Origin: Clostridiales bacterium
GTDB taxonomy: Bacteria; Bacillota; Clostridia; Christensenellales; Aristaeellaceae
Length of the DNA: 64,000 bases
Assembly (NCBI GenBank): GCA_016930575.1
Contig: JAFGGL010000040.1
Location: 1-64,000, forward strand
Direction: 5' to 3'
A model generated the notes under the pieces. The model had not been told where the DNA came from. It made no database searches and saw only the letters and a program-made list of their open reading frames with translations. Made by a program: the position numbers and the translations under genes. How positions within the stretch are numbered: position 1 is the stretch's first letter; each line of letters opens with the position of its first letter. Shown here in pieces: positions 57,270-64,000 of this stretch.

Positions 57270-59597
57270 ATGTGGACCATAATTTCGGAACAGCCGAAGG
57301 CAGCTGTATTCTCTGATGGGCGGGACTGCCTCCGTATCGGGGCGGTGAACCGGGGGTGCTTTCGTATCACGCAGACGAGGGAAAAGGGTTTTATCCTGCG
57401 CAATGAGCCAATGATCGTTCGTGCGCAATCGGAGGCTGCGTTTTCGGTTTCGGAGGAGAAGGTTGTGTATCGAATCCAGACGGACGCGCTGTATATTACG
57501 CTGGACTGTCAGCGTGGATTCTTATCCTATTATGACGGGAGCGGCCGTTTGTTGACGAGCGAGCCTGCGGCGTGCGGTCGCACCCTGACGAGAACCGACA
57601 TCGTTCGCTATCGTTATGACGTCGATGCTGAAACGACGCAGCACCAAAGCGTGGACGGGGCGAAAATGACGGCGGAGGGAACACCATACACCGATCGCGA
57701 AGGGTTTTCGGCGCGGCTTTCGCTACGTGTTGCGGAAGACGAGGTTTTATACGGCCTCGGGCAGCACGAGGAGCGCGTGCTTAACCACCGGTATGATGAC
57801 CAGTATCTATACCAGCACAATTGGAAAATCAGCATCCCTGTGCTCGTTTCGTCGAACGGATGGGGCGTGTTCCTCAACACAGGTTCCTATGTCGCTTATC
57901 ATGGAGACCGGGACGGCTGCACATTTGTGGTAGACGCTGCGGACGAGCTGGATTACTTCGTGTTCTACGGCGGGAATCTGGACGGTTGCGTCGCGGTGAT
58001 GCGCAGCCTGACGGGCGACGCCCCGCTGCCGCCGCAATGGGCATTTGGCTATCTGCAATGCAAGGAGCGTTATAAAACCCAACAGGAATTGATCGATATT
58101 GCTACGGAGTACCGCAGGCGGAATGTTCCGCTGGACGCTGTGGTACAGGATTGGTTTTCCTGGCCGGAGGGCTTATGGGGGCAAAAAAGCGTCGACACGG
58201 CTCGGTATCCCGACCTGAAAGCGGCAACGGACACATTGCATGGAATGCATTGCCATCTGATGTGGTCTATCTGGCCGAATATGACCGGCAACGGAGCGGA
58301 TCGCCTCGCGTTTGAAAAACTGGGGCTTCTGCTGGGGAACCGCTCTACTTATAATGCGTTCAGCGCTGACGCCCGGGCCCTGTATTGGAAACAAGCTGAC
58401 GATGGGCTGTATTCCCAAGGTGTGGATGCCTGGTGGTGCGACTGCTCCGAACCTTTCGAAGCCGATTGGCACGGCGAGGAGGAGCCGTCCGGGGCGGAGC
58501 GTATGCGGATGAACGTATCCGAAGCCAAGCGATATATTGACCCGACCTTGATCAATACCTATTCCGTTTACCACGCTCAGGGGGTGTACGAGGGACAGCG
58601 GGGTACCGATGCTGGGAAACGTGTATTGATTCTGACGCGTTCCGGCTATCCCGGACAGCAGCGTTACGGCACGTTTGTTTGGAACGGCGACACGTCGGCA
58701 TCCTGGAAAGCGCTGAGAGACTGGATCCCCAACGCGCTCAACCTTTGCGTAACCGGAATCCCGTATTGGACGCAGGATGTCGGTGCCTTTTTTGTGAAGC
58801 GCTGGAAGCAATGGTTCGGGCGCGGTGAGTATGAAAACGGCGTGCAGGATGAAGCGTACAGGGAGTTGTACCTGCGGTGGTTTCAAGCCAGCACGTTTTT
58901 ACCGATGCTCCGTGCGCATGGCACGGATACGCCCCGTGAAGTCTGGCAATTCGGCACGTCGGGCGATGAATATTATGATGGCATCGTAGAGATGATTAAA
59001 CTCAGGATGCGGTTGTTGCCTTATCTTTATTCCCTGGCGGCGGACATTACCTTCCGACGCGGCACGATGTTGCGAATGCTTGCCTTTGATTTTTCTTATG
59101 ACCCGACCGCAAGGGAGATCATGGACGAATTTCTGCTGGGGCGCGCCTTGCTTGTATGCCCTGTACTCACGGAAGGCGCGCGTTCCAGAATGGTATACCT
59201 GCCCGCAGGTGTCGGCTGGTTTTCGTTTGCGACCGGCGCTTTTTTCCGCGGCGGTCAATGGATTAAGGCGGACGCGCCTTTGCAGGAAATACCGTTGTAC
59301 GTACGCGCGGGCAGTATCCTGCCGTTGGGGCCGGTAAAGCAGTATACGGCGGAAGTCAATGGACAACCCCTGATCCTGCGCATTTATTCCGGCGCCGACG
59401 CGGATTTTAGTCTTTATAACGACGCTGGCAACGGATATAGATACGAGCATCAGGATTACGGTTGGCTCCATTTGCATTGGGATAACCGCAAACACAGCTT
59501 GACGCAAACCGTCGAAGGCGATCCGCGATATATCGCGGGAAACCCGTTGATTGAGGTGATTGAATACCCTTCATCGGCTGAAGAACGGATAGTCTAG
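57270..59597 (+). CDS. Glycoside hydrolase family 31, alpha-xylosidase/alpha-glucosidase type
   Basis: Cytoplasmic retaining alpha-glycosidase of 775 residues. N-terminal beta-sandwich (about 1-240), (beta/alpha)8 barrel (about 255-580) and C-terminal beta domains. The nucleophile is Asp391 in 'DAWWCDCSEPF', a variant close to the WWxDxxEP motif of XylS-like alpha-xylosidases. The acid/base is Asp474 in 'FVWNGDTSASW'. 'QDWFSWPEGLWG' and 'LRAHGTDTPRE' are further family segments. AAAGGAG lies 7 bases before the ATG; no signal peptide. Last gene of the YesMN-facing transporter operon, so it should cut the imported oligosaccharide, plausibly a xyloglucan-derived xyloside. Alpha-glucosidase activity remains possible. 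Confidence 0.9.
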   Translation: MWTIISEQPKAAVFSDGRDCLRIGAVNRGCFRITQTREKGFILRNEPMIVRAQSEAAFSVSEEKVVYRIQTDALYITLDCQRGFLSYYDGSGRLLTSEPAACGRTLTRTDIVRYRYDVDAETTQHQSVDGAKMTAEGTPYTDREGFSARLSLRVAEDEVLYGLGQHEERVLNHRYDDQYLYQHNWKISIPVLVSSNGWGVFLNTGSYVAYHGDRDGCTFVVDAADELDYFVFYGGNLDGCVAVMRSLTGDAPLPPQWAFGYLQCKERYKTQQELIDIATEYRRRNVPLDAVVQDWFSWPEGLWGQKSVDTARYPDLKAATDTLHGMHCHLMWSIWPNMTGNGADRLAFEKLGLLLGNRSTYNAFSADARALYWKQADDGLYSQGVDAWWCDCSEPFEADWHGEEEPSGAERMRMNVSEAKRYIDPTLINTYSVYHAQGVYEGQRGTDAGKRVLILTRSGYPGQQRYGTFVWNGDTSASWKALRDWIPNALNLCVTGIPYWTQDVGAFFVKRWKQWFGRGEYENGVQDEAYRELYLRWFQASTFLPMLRAHGTDTPREVWQFGTSGDEYYDGIVEMIKLRMRLLPYLYSLAADITFRRGTMLRMLAFDFSYDPTAREIMDEFLLGRALLVCPVLTEGARSRMVYLPAGVGWFSFATGAFFRGGQWIKADAPLQEIPLYVRAGSILPLGPVKQYTAEVNGQPLILRIYSGADADFSLYNDAGNGYRYEHQDYGWLHLHWDNRKHSLTQTVEGDPRYIAGNPLIEVIEYPSSAEERIV

Positions 59598-59635
59598 TTA
59601 ACGCCAGGCTGGACGCGCTGGTTAATGTGATGTAT

Positions 59636-59668
59636 TAAAAAGCCGCCTCCATTTATAATGGAGGCGGC
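59636..59668 (-). terminator. Intrinsic terminator of the minus-strand sugar operon
   Basis: A perfect 12-bp stem (59642-59653 with 59657-59668) with a 3-base loop. Read on the minus strand it is followed by TTTTT (59641-59637). It lies about 40 bases past the FucU/RbsD stop and also separates this operon from the convergent GH31 gene. Confidence 0.9.
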
Positions 59669-59710
59669 GGGCGGAGAAACGGCGCATGGAGGTAATACAC
59701 CGTTTTACAG

Positions 59711-60139
59711 CTATTTTACGATGCCTTTTTTCAGGATGACGTTCGCGTAGAGCGCTTTTTCACCCGTGGCGACGCATGCGTAGCAACGCTGCCCTCTCGT
59801 GTAGAAGGCGTTCTTGTCGATCGTTTCGTCGCGCAAGCCGTCAGCGTCGTGCTTTTCTCCGATTTCCCGGTAATATTCCCAGATCTCCGGCTTGTATGGA
59901 TCGCCAGGCAATACAGCCATCAGGGCTACAGGGTGCTCCACATAGGCGTCCAGCGGGAAAAACTTGAGAAGCATATCCAGTATTTCCCGGATTCCGTGGC
60001 CGTCCATACGAACGCAGCGTTCTGGGCAACCGAACTTTGGATAATTTCCATCGCACAGCAGAAGCTCGTCGCCGTGTCCCATTTCCATAATCACTTTCAT
60101 CAACTCCGGGGGCATAAGATCCGGAATGTGCTTTAGCAT
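59711..60139 (-). CDS. RbsD/FucU-family sugar mutarotase
   Basis: Interconverts anomers (or pyranose/furanose forms) of a free sugar, 142 residues, the normal size of the decameric FucU. The conserved 'MGHGDELLLCDGNYP' (catalytic His22 and Asp) and the C-terminal 'CYACVATGEKALYANVILKKG' are present. Closer to FucU (fucose mutarotase) than RbsD by the 'MEMGHGDE' and 'FYTRGQRCYA' segments. Last gene of the operon, 10 bases after the aldo/keto reductase. The sugar is probably one produced or consumed by the reductase and dehydrogenase upstream. Confidence 0.93.
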   Translation of the reverse strand: MLKHIPDLMPPELMKVIMEMGHGDELLLCDGNYPKFGCPERCVRMDGHGIREILDMLLKFFPLDAYVEHPVALMAVLPGDPYKPEIWEYYREIGEKHDADGLRDETIDKNAFYTRGQRCYACVATGEKALYANVILKKGIVK

Positions 60140-60149
60140 GTTTGTTTCC

Positions 60150-61163
60150 TCACTTCGTTATCGTGCCGTTTTCATCCCATAAATCGTGCCAGTCTTTCGC
60201 GCCCGGCCATAGAAACACCTGTCCCTTGATGAGACGGTTGTTGCATTCCACGGTCTTCAAGTCCGTCATCTCGTTCTTTGTGAGCGGATCGACCGTCGTG
60301 CATTTCAGATTGGACGCATATTCGTTCTCATAGATGGAGAATGGAATGGGAATCTGACCGCGCTGTACAGCCCACTTTAGGCAGACCACGGCGGGGTGCA
60401 CATCGTGCGCTTTAGCGATCTCCACAACTTTCGGCACCGTGATATCCGCAACGTCGTCGGGCGTTATATCGCGTTCCGGGCGCGTCGGGCTGCCGATGGG
60501 GCAGAAGCCGATGGGCTGAATGCCGCGGCTGGTGATGTAGTCATACAACTCCCATTGCTGGAAGCAGGGGTGAAGCTCCATCTCAATCAGCGAGGGCATG
60601 ATGCGGCACAGCGGCAGCACCGTGTCCAGTTTGGGAATGGTCATGCTGCTCATGCCGATATGGCGAATAAGCCCCATGTCGTGCAACTTTTCCATCTGAC
60701 GCCACGTTGCCATGAACTCGTCCACGGAGAAGGGCCTGCTATTCGGGTTGCGGCTGTCACCGTCGCATCCCGGGGCATGATAGTTGGGGAAAGGCCAGTG
60801 CACGAAATATGCGTCGATAAAATCCAGCCGCAGATCGCGTAGCGTCTGTGCACAGGACAGAAGCACATCGCCCTTTCCGTGCATATCGTTCCATACCTTC
60901 GAAGTAATGAACAATTCCTCGCGTTTGACAATTCCTTCGTCTATCGCTTGCTCGAAAACCTTGCCTATCAAATCCTCGTTTCCATATACCGATGCACAGT
61001 CAAACATGCGGTATCCGATGCGAATCGCACCGGCAACCGCTTGCGAGACCTGCTTGGATGTGAAACGGTCGCTGCCGAACGTACCCATGCCGATGCAGGG
61101 GATTTCCTCACCAGTATACAGCTTTCGTTTGGGGACAATACCTGGATTGATCGATTCTGACAT
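60150..61163 (-). CDS. Aldo/keto reductase, aldose-reductase type
   Basis: NAD(P)H-dependent carbonyl reductase of 337 residues in a TIM barrel. The catalytic tetrad is visible: Asp and Tyr in 'FDCASVYGNEDL', Lys in 'ITSKVW' and His in 'AYFVHWPF'. 'IGMGTFGSDRF' opens the barrel. The ATG at 61163 has AAGG 7 bases upstream; a longer frame to 61262 would overlap the dehydrogenase end and is not family-like. Members reduce aldoses to polyols or act on keto-sugars. With the GatD-like dehydrogenase upstream it could complete a sugar-polyol-ketose conversion. 91 bases separate it from that gene. Confidence 0.9.
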   Translation of the reverse strand: MSESINPGIVPKRKLYTGEEIPCIGMGTFGSDRFTSKQVSQAVAGAIRIGYRMFDCASVYGNEDLIGKVFEQAIDEGIVKREELFITSKVWNDMHGKGDVLLSCAQTLRDLRLDFIDAYFVHWPFPNYHAPGCDGDSRNPNSRPFSVDEFMATWRQMEKLHDMGLIRHIGMSSMTIPKLDTVLPLCRIMPSLIEMELHPCFQQWELYDYITSRGIQPIGFCPIGSPTRPERDITPDDVADITVPKVVEIAKAHDVHPAVVCLKWAVQRGQIPIPFSIYENEYASNLKCTTVDPLTKNEMTDLKTVECNNRLIKGQVFLWPGAKDWHDLWDENGTITK

Positions 61164-61254
61164 GATAAGACCTTCTTCTTCAAAAAAGATACGTTGTTGA
61201 TATCGTGAAAATAGTTGTTGCGGTGAGACGCCGGCTTGAGGAATCCGCCGTCCC

Positions 61255-62301
61255 TTATTCATTCACCAGCATGATCTTGCCGTGCACCTGCGTCGGATTC
61301 TGATACAGCGCGAAAGCTTCGGCAACCTTTTGCATCGGATAAGTCCGGAAGATAAACGCCGGATCGAATCGCAATGCGCCTAAGGCAAAATAATGTGCAG
61401 TCAGTTCCCATTCCCTGCCGGGGAAGGGCGCGGAATAGCTCATCCAGCTTCCAGTCAGCTGAAACTCCTTACGGTTTATATTTTCCCATTCACGTGGAGT
61501 GAATGTAAGATCCTGGTGCGGGGTGCCAATAAAGCATACGCGCGCCTTATTGGCGGCCAGTGAAAACGCCATCCGCATCGTGGCGGGAAAACCGGCCGTC
61601 TCAAACACATAATCAAATCCCGCGCCATCTGTAATATCCATGGACTTTTCCATATATTCTGGCATCTGCGTGTTGACAGTTTCATCCGCACCCATACGTT
61701 TCGCCAACGCAAGCCGACCATCGTCGATATCGAAAGCAACCAGCTTCTTCGCGCCGAAAATCCTTGCCCACTGCACCGTGAAAATACCGATCGTGCCACA
61801 GCCTAAAACCGCGACCATTCCGCCCCCGCGGTATTTCCCCTGGAGTACGCCGTGAATTGCAACCGTGGCGGGTTCGAACATCGCAGCCTGTTTGTATGGA
61901 ATGGAGGGATTGTACTTCACCGCATTTTGAGCCGGCAGCACGACATACTCTGCGAAGCTGCCTTGCTCCCGACTTCCGATAAAGGAGTAGTACTTACACA
62001 GGGCAAAGTTGCCACGCTGACAGTCTCCGCACGTCATGCAAGGCACAAGCGGCGCTCCGCTCACGGTATCGCCGACTTTCAATCCGTTCACGCCCTCGCC
62101 GACTTCCACAATGTCGCCGCTGAACTCATGTCCGAGTACCATCGGGTAGTAATGCGCGCCGTTGTGCAATACACGCGGCACGTCGCTGCCACAGATGCCT
62201 GTCGCTCGAATGCGGACCTTTACCTTTCCCGGCGTCGTAAACGGCGTTTCCCAGTCATCATACCGTATATCTTCGTTGCCGTATAATACTGCCGCTTTCA
62301 C
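61255..62301 (-). CDS. Zinc-dependent medium-chain dehydrogenase, galactitol-1-phosphate dehydrogenase (GatD)-like
   Basis: Polyol or polyol-phosphate dehydrogenase of 348 residues. Catalytic zinc ligands are in 'GICGSDVPR' and 'YYPMVLGHEFSGD'; the structural zinc lobe 'PCMTCGDCQRGNFALCKYY' keeps four Cys. NAD-binding motif 'VLGCGTIGIFTVQWA'. The segments 'SDVPR-NGAHYYP', 'FIGSREQGSFAEY', 'GTPHQDLTFTP' and 'LTGSWMSYSAPFPGREWE' closely follow E. coli GatD. Galactitol-1-phosphate or a similar polyol phosphate is therefore a fair guess. The gene lies 16 bases after the FGGY kinase and in an operon with a class II aldolase, as in galactitol loci, but no PTS genes are in view. Confidence 0.9.
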   Translation of the reverse strand: MKAAVLYGNEDIRYDDWETPFTTPGKVKVRIRATGICGSDVPRVLHNGAHYYPMVLGHEFSGDIVEVGEGVNGLKVGDTVSGAPLVPCMTCGDCQRGNFALCKYYSFIGSREQGSFAEYVVLPAQNAVKYNPSIPYKQAAMFEPATVAIHGVLQGKYRGGGMVAVLGCGTIGIFTVQWARIFGAKKLVAFDIDDGRLALAKRMGADETVNTQMPEYMEKSMDITDGAGFDYVFETAGFPATMRMAFSLAANKARVCFIGTPHQDLTFTPREWENINRKEFQLTGSWMSYSAPFPGREWELTAHYFALGALRFDPAFIFRTYPMQKVAEAFALYQNPTQVHGKIMLVNE

Positions 62302-62317
62302 AGAATCCTGCTTCCTT

Positions 62318-63805
62318 TCATTGAACGTCGCTGGTCATTATGGGTTTCAACCGAGCATATAGCTCACGGTACTGGGCGTAGCGTGTATCATAGATTGGTT
62401 TTACTTGTGTATTCGGCTCGTGCATGCGCGTAATCTTCACGGTTTTTGTGCGGGCGTTAACAAAGTTTTCATACACGCCCGTACCCACACCCGCCAGAAT
62501 CGCCGCGCCAAGCGTCGTGGCTGTATCGCTGACCGAAACATAGATGGCATGGCCGGTGATATCGGCCTTGATTTGCGTCCACAAGCGACTGTTGGCGCTG
62601 CCGCCAACGGACTGCAGGCTGTGTGCATGCGCACCAGCTTCCTGCGCAACATCAAGGTTATGCCGCAGCGAAAACCCCACGCCTTCCATTGCCGCACGGA
62701 TCAGATGTCCACGCGTTTTGGCGTAGTTCAATCCGAAGAACACGCCGCTTGCGTTCGGGTTCCAAATAGGGCTGCGCTCTCCTGCCATGTATGGAAGGAA
62801 TACCACCCCGTCGCTCCCGGCCGGTTCCTGCGCCGCCAGTTCGTCCATCTGTCCAAAGGTAAGCTCCGGGCATATGGTTTCTTTCAGCCATTTCAACACA
62901 CCGCCGCCGCCCGTGGTGCCACCTTGTATAAGCCAGCGTTCCGGCACCACATGCGCCCCCATAATCAACCGAGGAGCAGCTGCATAGCGGTTGATGCACA
63001 GGCTCATCCCGCCTGCCTGGCCGCCTTGCTCTTGCGTTTGGCCCGGGTCAATTACACCTGCGCCCAGTGCTCCACATGCCGCGTCTAGGCCGCCCGCGAC
63101 AACGGGAGTGCCCTCCGCAATCCCGGTTGCTTTTGCCGCTGAATGCGTTACAGCGCCGACCACGCGGTGGCAGGGCAACAATTCAGGCAGAAGTTCCGGA
63201 CGTATTCCCAACGCCTTCGCCGTCGGAAGATCCAACTGCCCTTTGCGGACATCAAAGCAACACAGGCCGTAGCCCTGTGAGATATCCTGTGTAATTCGTC
63301 CTGTCAGCATATAGACGATGTAACTGTTTGATTGCAGAATTGACTGCGACTTTTCGTACACTTCGGGACGTTCGTTTTTATACCATAGAATCTTAGGCAG
63401 CGTATAACTTGGCTGTACGGGATTACCGCATAAAGCAAACAAAGTTTCTTCCGGTACGCGCCCGATGATTTCGTCGCACTCGCGGCGTGCGCGCGTATCT
63501 GTCCATATCGGCGTGTTGCACAATACGTTTCCGCCGCCGTCCACAGCAACGGCGGACCAGCTTTGCCCCGCCACGCCTAAGCCTGCAATTTCCCCTGGCT
63601 GAAGGCCGCTCTTTTCGATTACGGTTTTGGACGCAACGCACAGCGCCTGCCACCAATCTTTCGGATTTTGCTCCGCCCAACCGCGATGCGGGTAAAATAC
63701 GGAGTATTCGCCCGCAGCCTGCTCAACTACCGTGCCGTCAGCCCGATGCAACGCAACTTTACAGGCGGAAGTACCGACATCAATCCCCAATAGGTAAGTA
63801 TTCAT
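62318..63805 (-). CDS. FGGY-family carbohydrate kinase, xylulokinase-like
   Basis: Phosphorylates a free ketose or polyol with ATP, 495 residues from the ATG at 63805. That start has GGAAAGG 6 bases upstream, and the protein begins 'MNTYLLGIDVGTSACKVAL', the phosphate-binding motif. 'GVAGQSWSAVAVD' with 'IWTDTRARRECDEI' is the xylulokinase-like active-site region, and 'GGTTGGGGVLKWLKE' and 'VGGSANSRLWTQIKADITG' form the C-terminal ATP-binding part. It starts one base after the aldolase stop (63807). Xylulose is the first guess, but the FGGY family is broad and the operon suggests a less usual sugar. Confidence 0.92.
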   Translation of the reverse strand: MNTYLLGIDVGTSACKVALHRADGTVVEQAAGEYSVFYPHRGWAEQNPKDWWQALCVASKTVIEKSGLQPGEIAGLGVAGQSWSAVAVDGGGNVLCNTPIWTDTRARRECDEIIGRVPEETLFALCGNPVQPSYTLPKILWYKNERPEVYEKSQSILQSNSYIVYMLTGRITQDISQGYGLCCFDVRKGQLDLPTAKALGIRPELLPELLPCHRVVGAVTHSAAKATGIAEGTPVVAGGLDAACGALGAGVIDPGQTQEQGGQAGGMSLCINRYAAAPRLIMGAHVVPERWLIQGGTTGGGGVLKWLKETICPELTFGQMDELAAQEPAGSDGVVFLPYMAGERSPIWNPNASGVFFGLNYAKTRGHLIRAAMEGVGFSLRHNLDVAQEAGAHAHSLQSVGGSANSRLWTQIKADITGHAIYVSVSDTATTLGAAILAGVGTGVYENFVNARTKTVKITRMHEPNTQVKPIYDTRYAQYRELYARLKPIMTSDVQ

Positions 63806-63806
63806 A

Positions 63807-64000
63807 TCAGGCCTTTCCATTGCATCCGCATAGCTTGATGAGGTCTGTTACGCGAGCCCTGACTGCTTCCCGGCCTACCGAAAGATATCGCTTTGGATCG
63901 TATGTGTCAGGGTTATTTGCAAGTGCGCTTTTCACGCCGTTGGAAAATGCGATTCGAAGTTCTGTGGCATAGTTAACTTTGCAAATTCCACGCTTTACGC
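63807..64000 (-). CDS. Class II fructose/tagatose-bisphosphate aldolase (C-terminal part, runs off window)
   Basis: The last 64 codons of a zinc-dependent aldolase. Read back from the window edge: 'GVKRGICKVNYATELRIAFS', then 'NPDTYDPKRYLSVGREAVRA' and a Gly/Lys-rich end 'CGCNGKA'. The asparagine in 'KVNYATELR' is the conserved substrate contact of GatY/KbaY/FbaA proteins. The stop at 63807-63809 lies one base upstream of the kinase start, so the two are coupled. With a GatD-like dehydrogenase in the operon it may cleave tagatose-1,6-bisphosphate or a related ketose phosphate; fructose-bisphosphate is the alternative. Confidence 0.88.
   Translation of the reverse strand, partial: VKRGICKVNYATELRIAFSNGVKSALANNPDTYDPKRYLSVGREAVRARVTDLIKLCGCNGKA

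Noticed and set aside
47227-59597. Sulfoquinovose sulfo-transketolase pathway, suggested by split transketolase, a beta-hydroxyacid dehydrogenase and GH31
   Set aside because: The GH31 has the WWxDxxEP type nucleophile motif of alpha-xylosidases, not a sulfoquinovosidase-type site. It lies in a different operon, and no sulfosugar isomerase or sulfonate exporter is seen.

Overview
The window looks like a chromosome segment of a plant-glycan-degrading Bacillota (Clostridia-type, probably gut-associated) bacterium. The signs are strong AGGAGG-type ribosome sites with frequent TTG/GTG starts, LplB/LplC-type sugar permeases, a YesM/YesN two-component pair, a class II GalT, split transketolase subunits and YitT and GtrA membrane proteins. 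No rRNA, tRNA or CRISPR array was seen. Names and functions rest on family motifs read by eye; no database search was run.

Layout. (1) 1-1650: two sugar ABC permeases on the minus strand, divergent from a LacI-type regulator (1996-3045) with two related operator-like sites between them. (2) 3111-13862: an arabinan/arabinogalactan-type locus. The minus-strand operon is ArsR-like regulator, GH127, a broken FGGY kinase, GH51 arabinofuranosidase and GH2 beta-galactosidase. A GH27 enzyme and GalT diverge from it. (3) 13877-20920: a signalling operon of an orphan solute-binding lipoprotein, a hybrid histidine kinase with its own periplasmic binding domain, a REC-PAS-degenerate GGDEF-EAL protein and a small helical-repeat protein. 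(4) 21220-27797: housekeeping and accessory genes (GtrA, P-loop kinase, secreted GH13 amylase, YitT, YbaK-like editing protein, ADP-forming acyl-CoA synthetase). (5) About 27.8-42.2 kb: a visibly AT-richer block with two secreted beta-sandwich proteins, an LRR relic, a second c-di-GMP module (PAS hybrid kinase plus REC-GGDEF), and an amino-acid ABC importer run together with a MacB-like ABC protein. A tyrosine-recombinase relic and a truncated IS3-family element close it. (6) 42230-46615: a hemicellulose operon with an esterase, a decayed GH51 gene and a GH120 beta-xylosidase. (7) 47227-50737: a tight cassette of SDR dehydrogenase, both halves of a transketolase and a beta-hydroxyacid dehydrogenase. 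(8) 51288-59597: YesMN, divergent from a sugar ABC transporter and a GH31 alpha-xylosidase-like enzyme. (9) 59636-64000: a minus-strand sugar/polyol operon of class II aldolase, FGGY kinase, GatD-like dehydrogenase, aldo/keto reductase and FucU/RbsD mutarotase, ended by a clear terminator.

Together the genes describe uptake and stepwise breakdown of arabinose-, galactose- and xylose-containing plant polysaccharides. Extracellular sensing feeds c-di-GMP control, and central steps go through the Leloir and pentose-phosphate routes. The least explained parts are the orphan-receptor to EAL operon (13.9-21.1 kb) and the SDR/transketolase/beta-hydroxyacid dehydrogenase cassette (47.2-50.7 kb).
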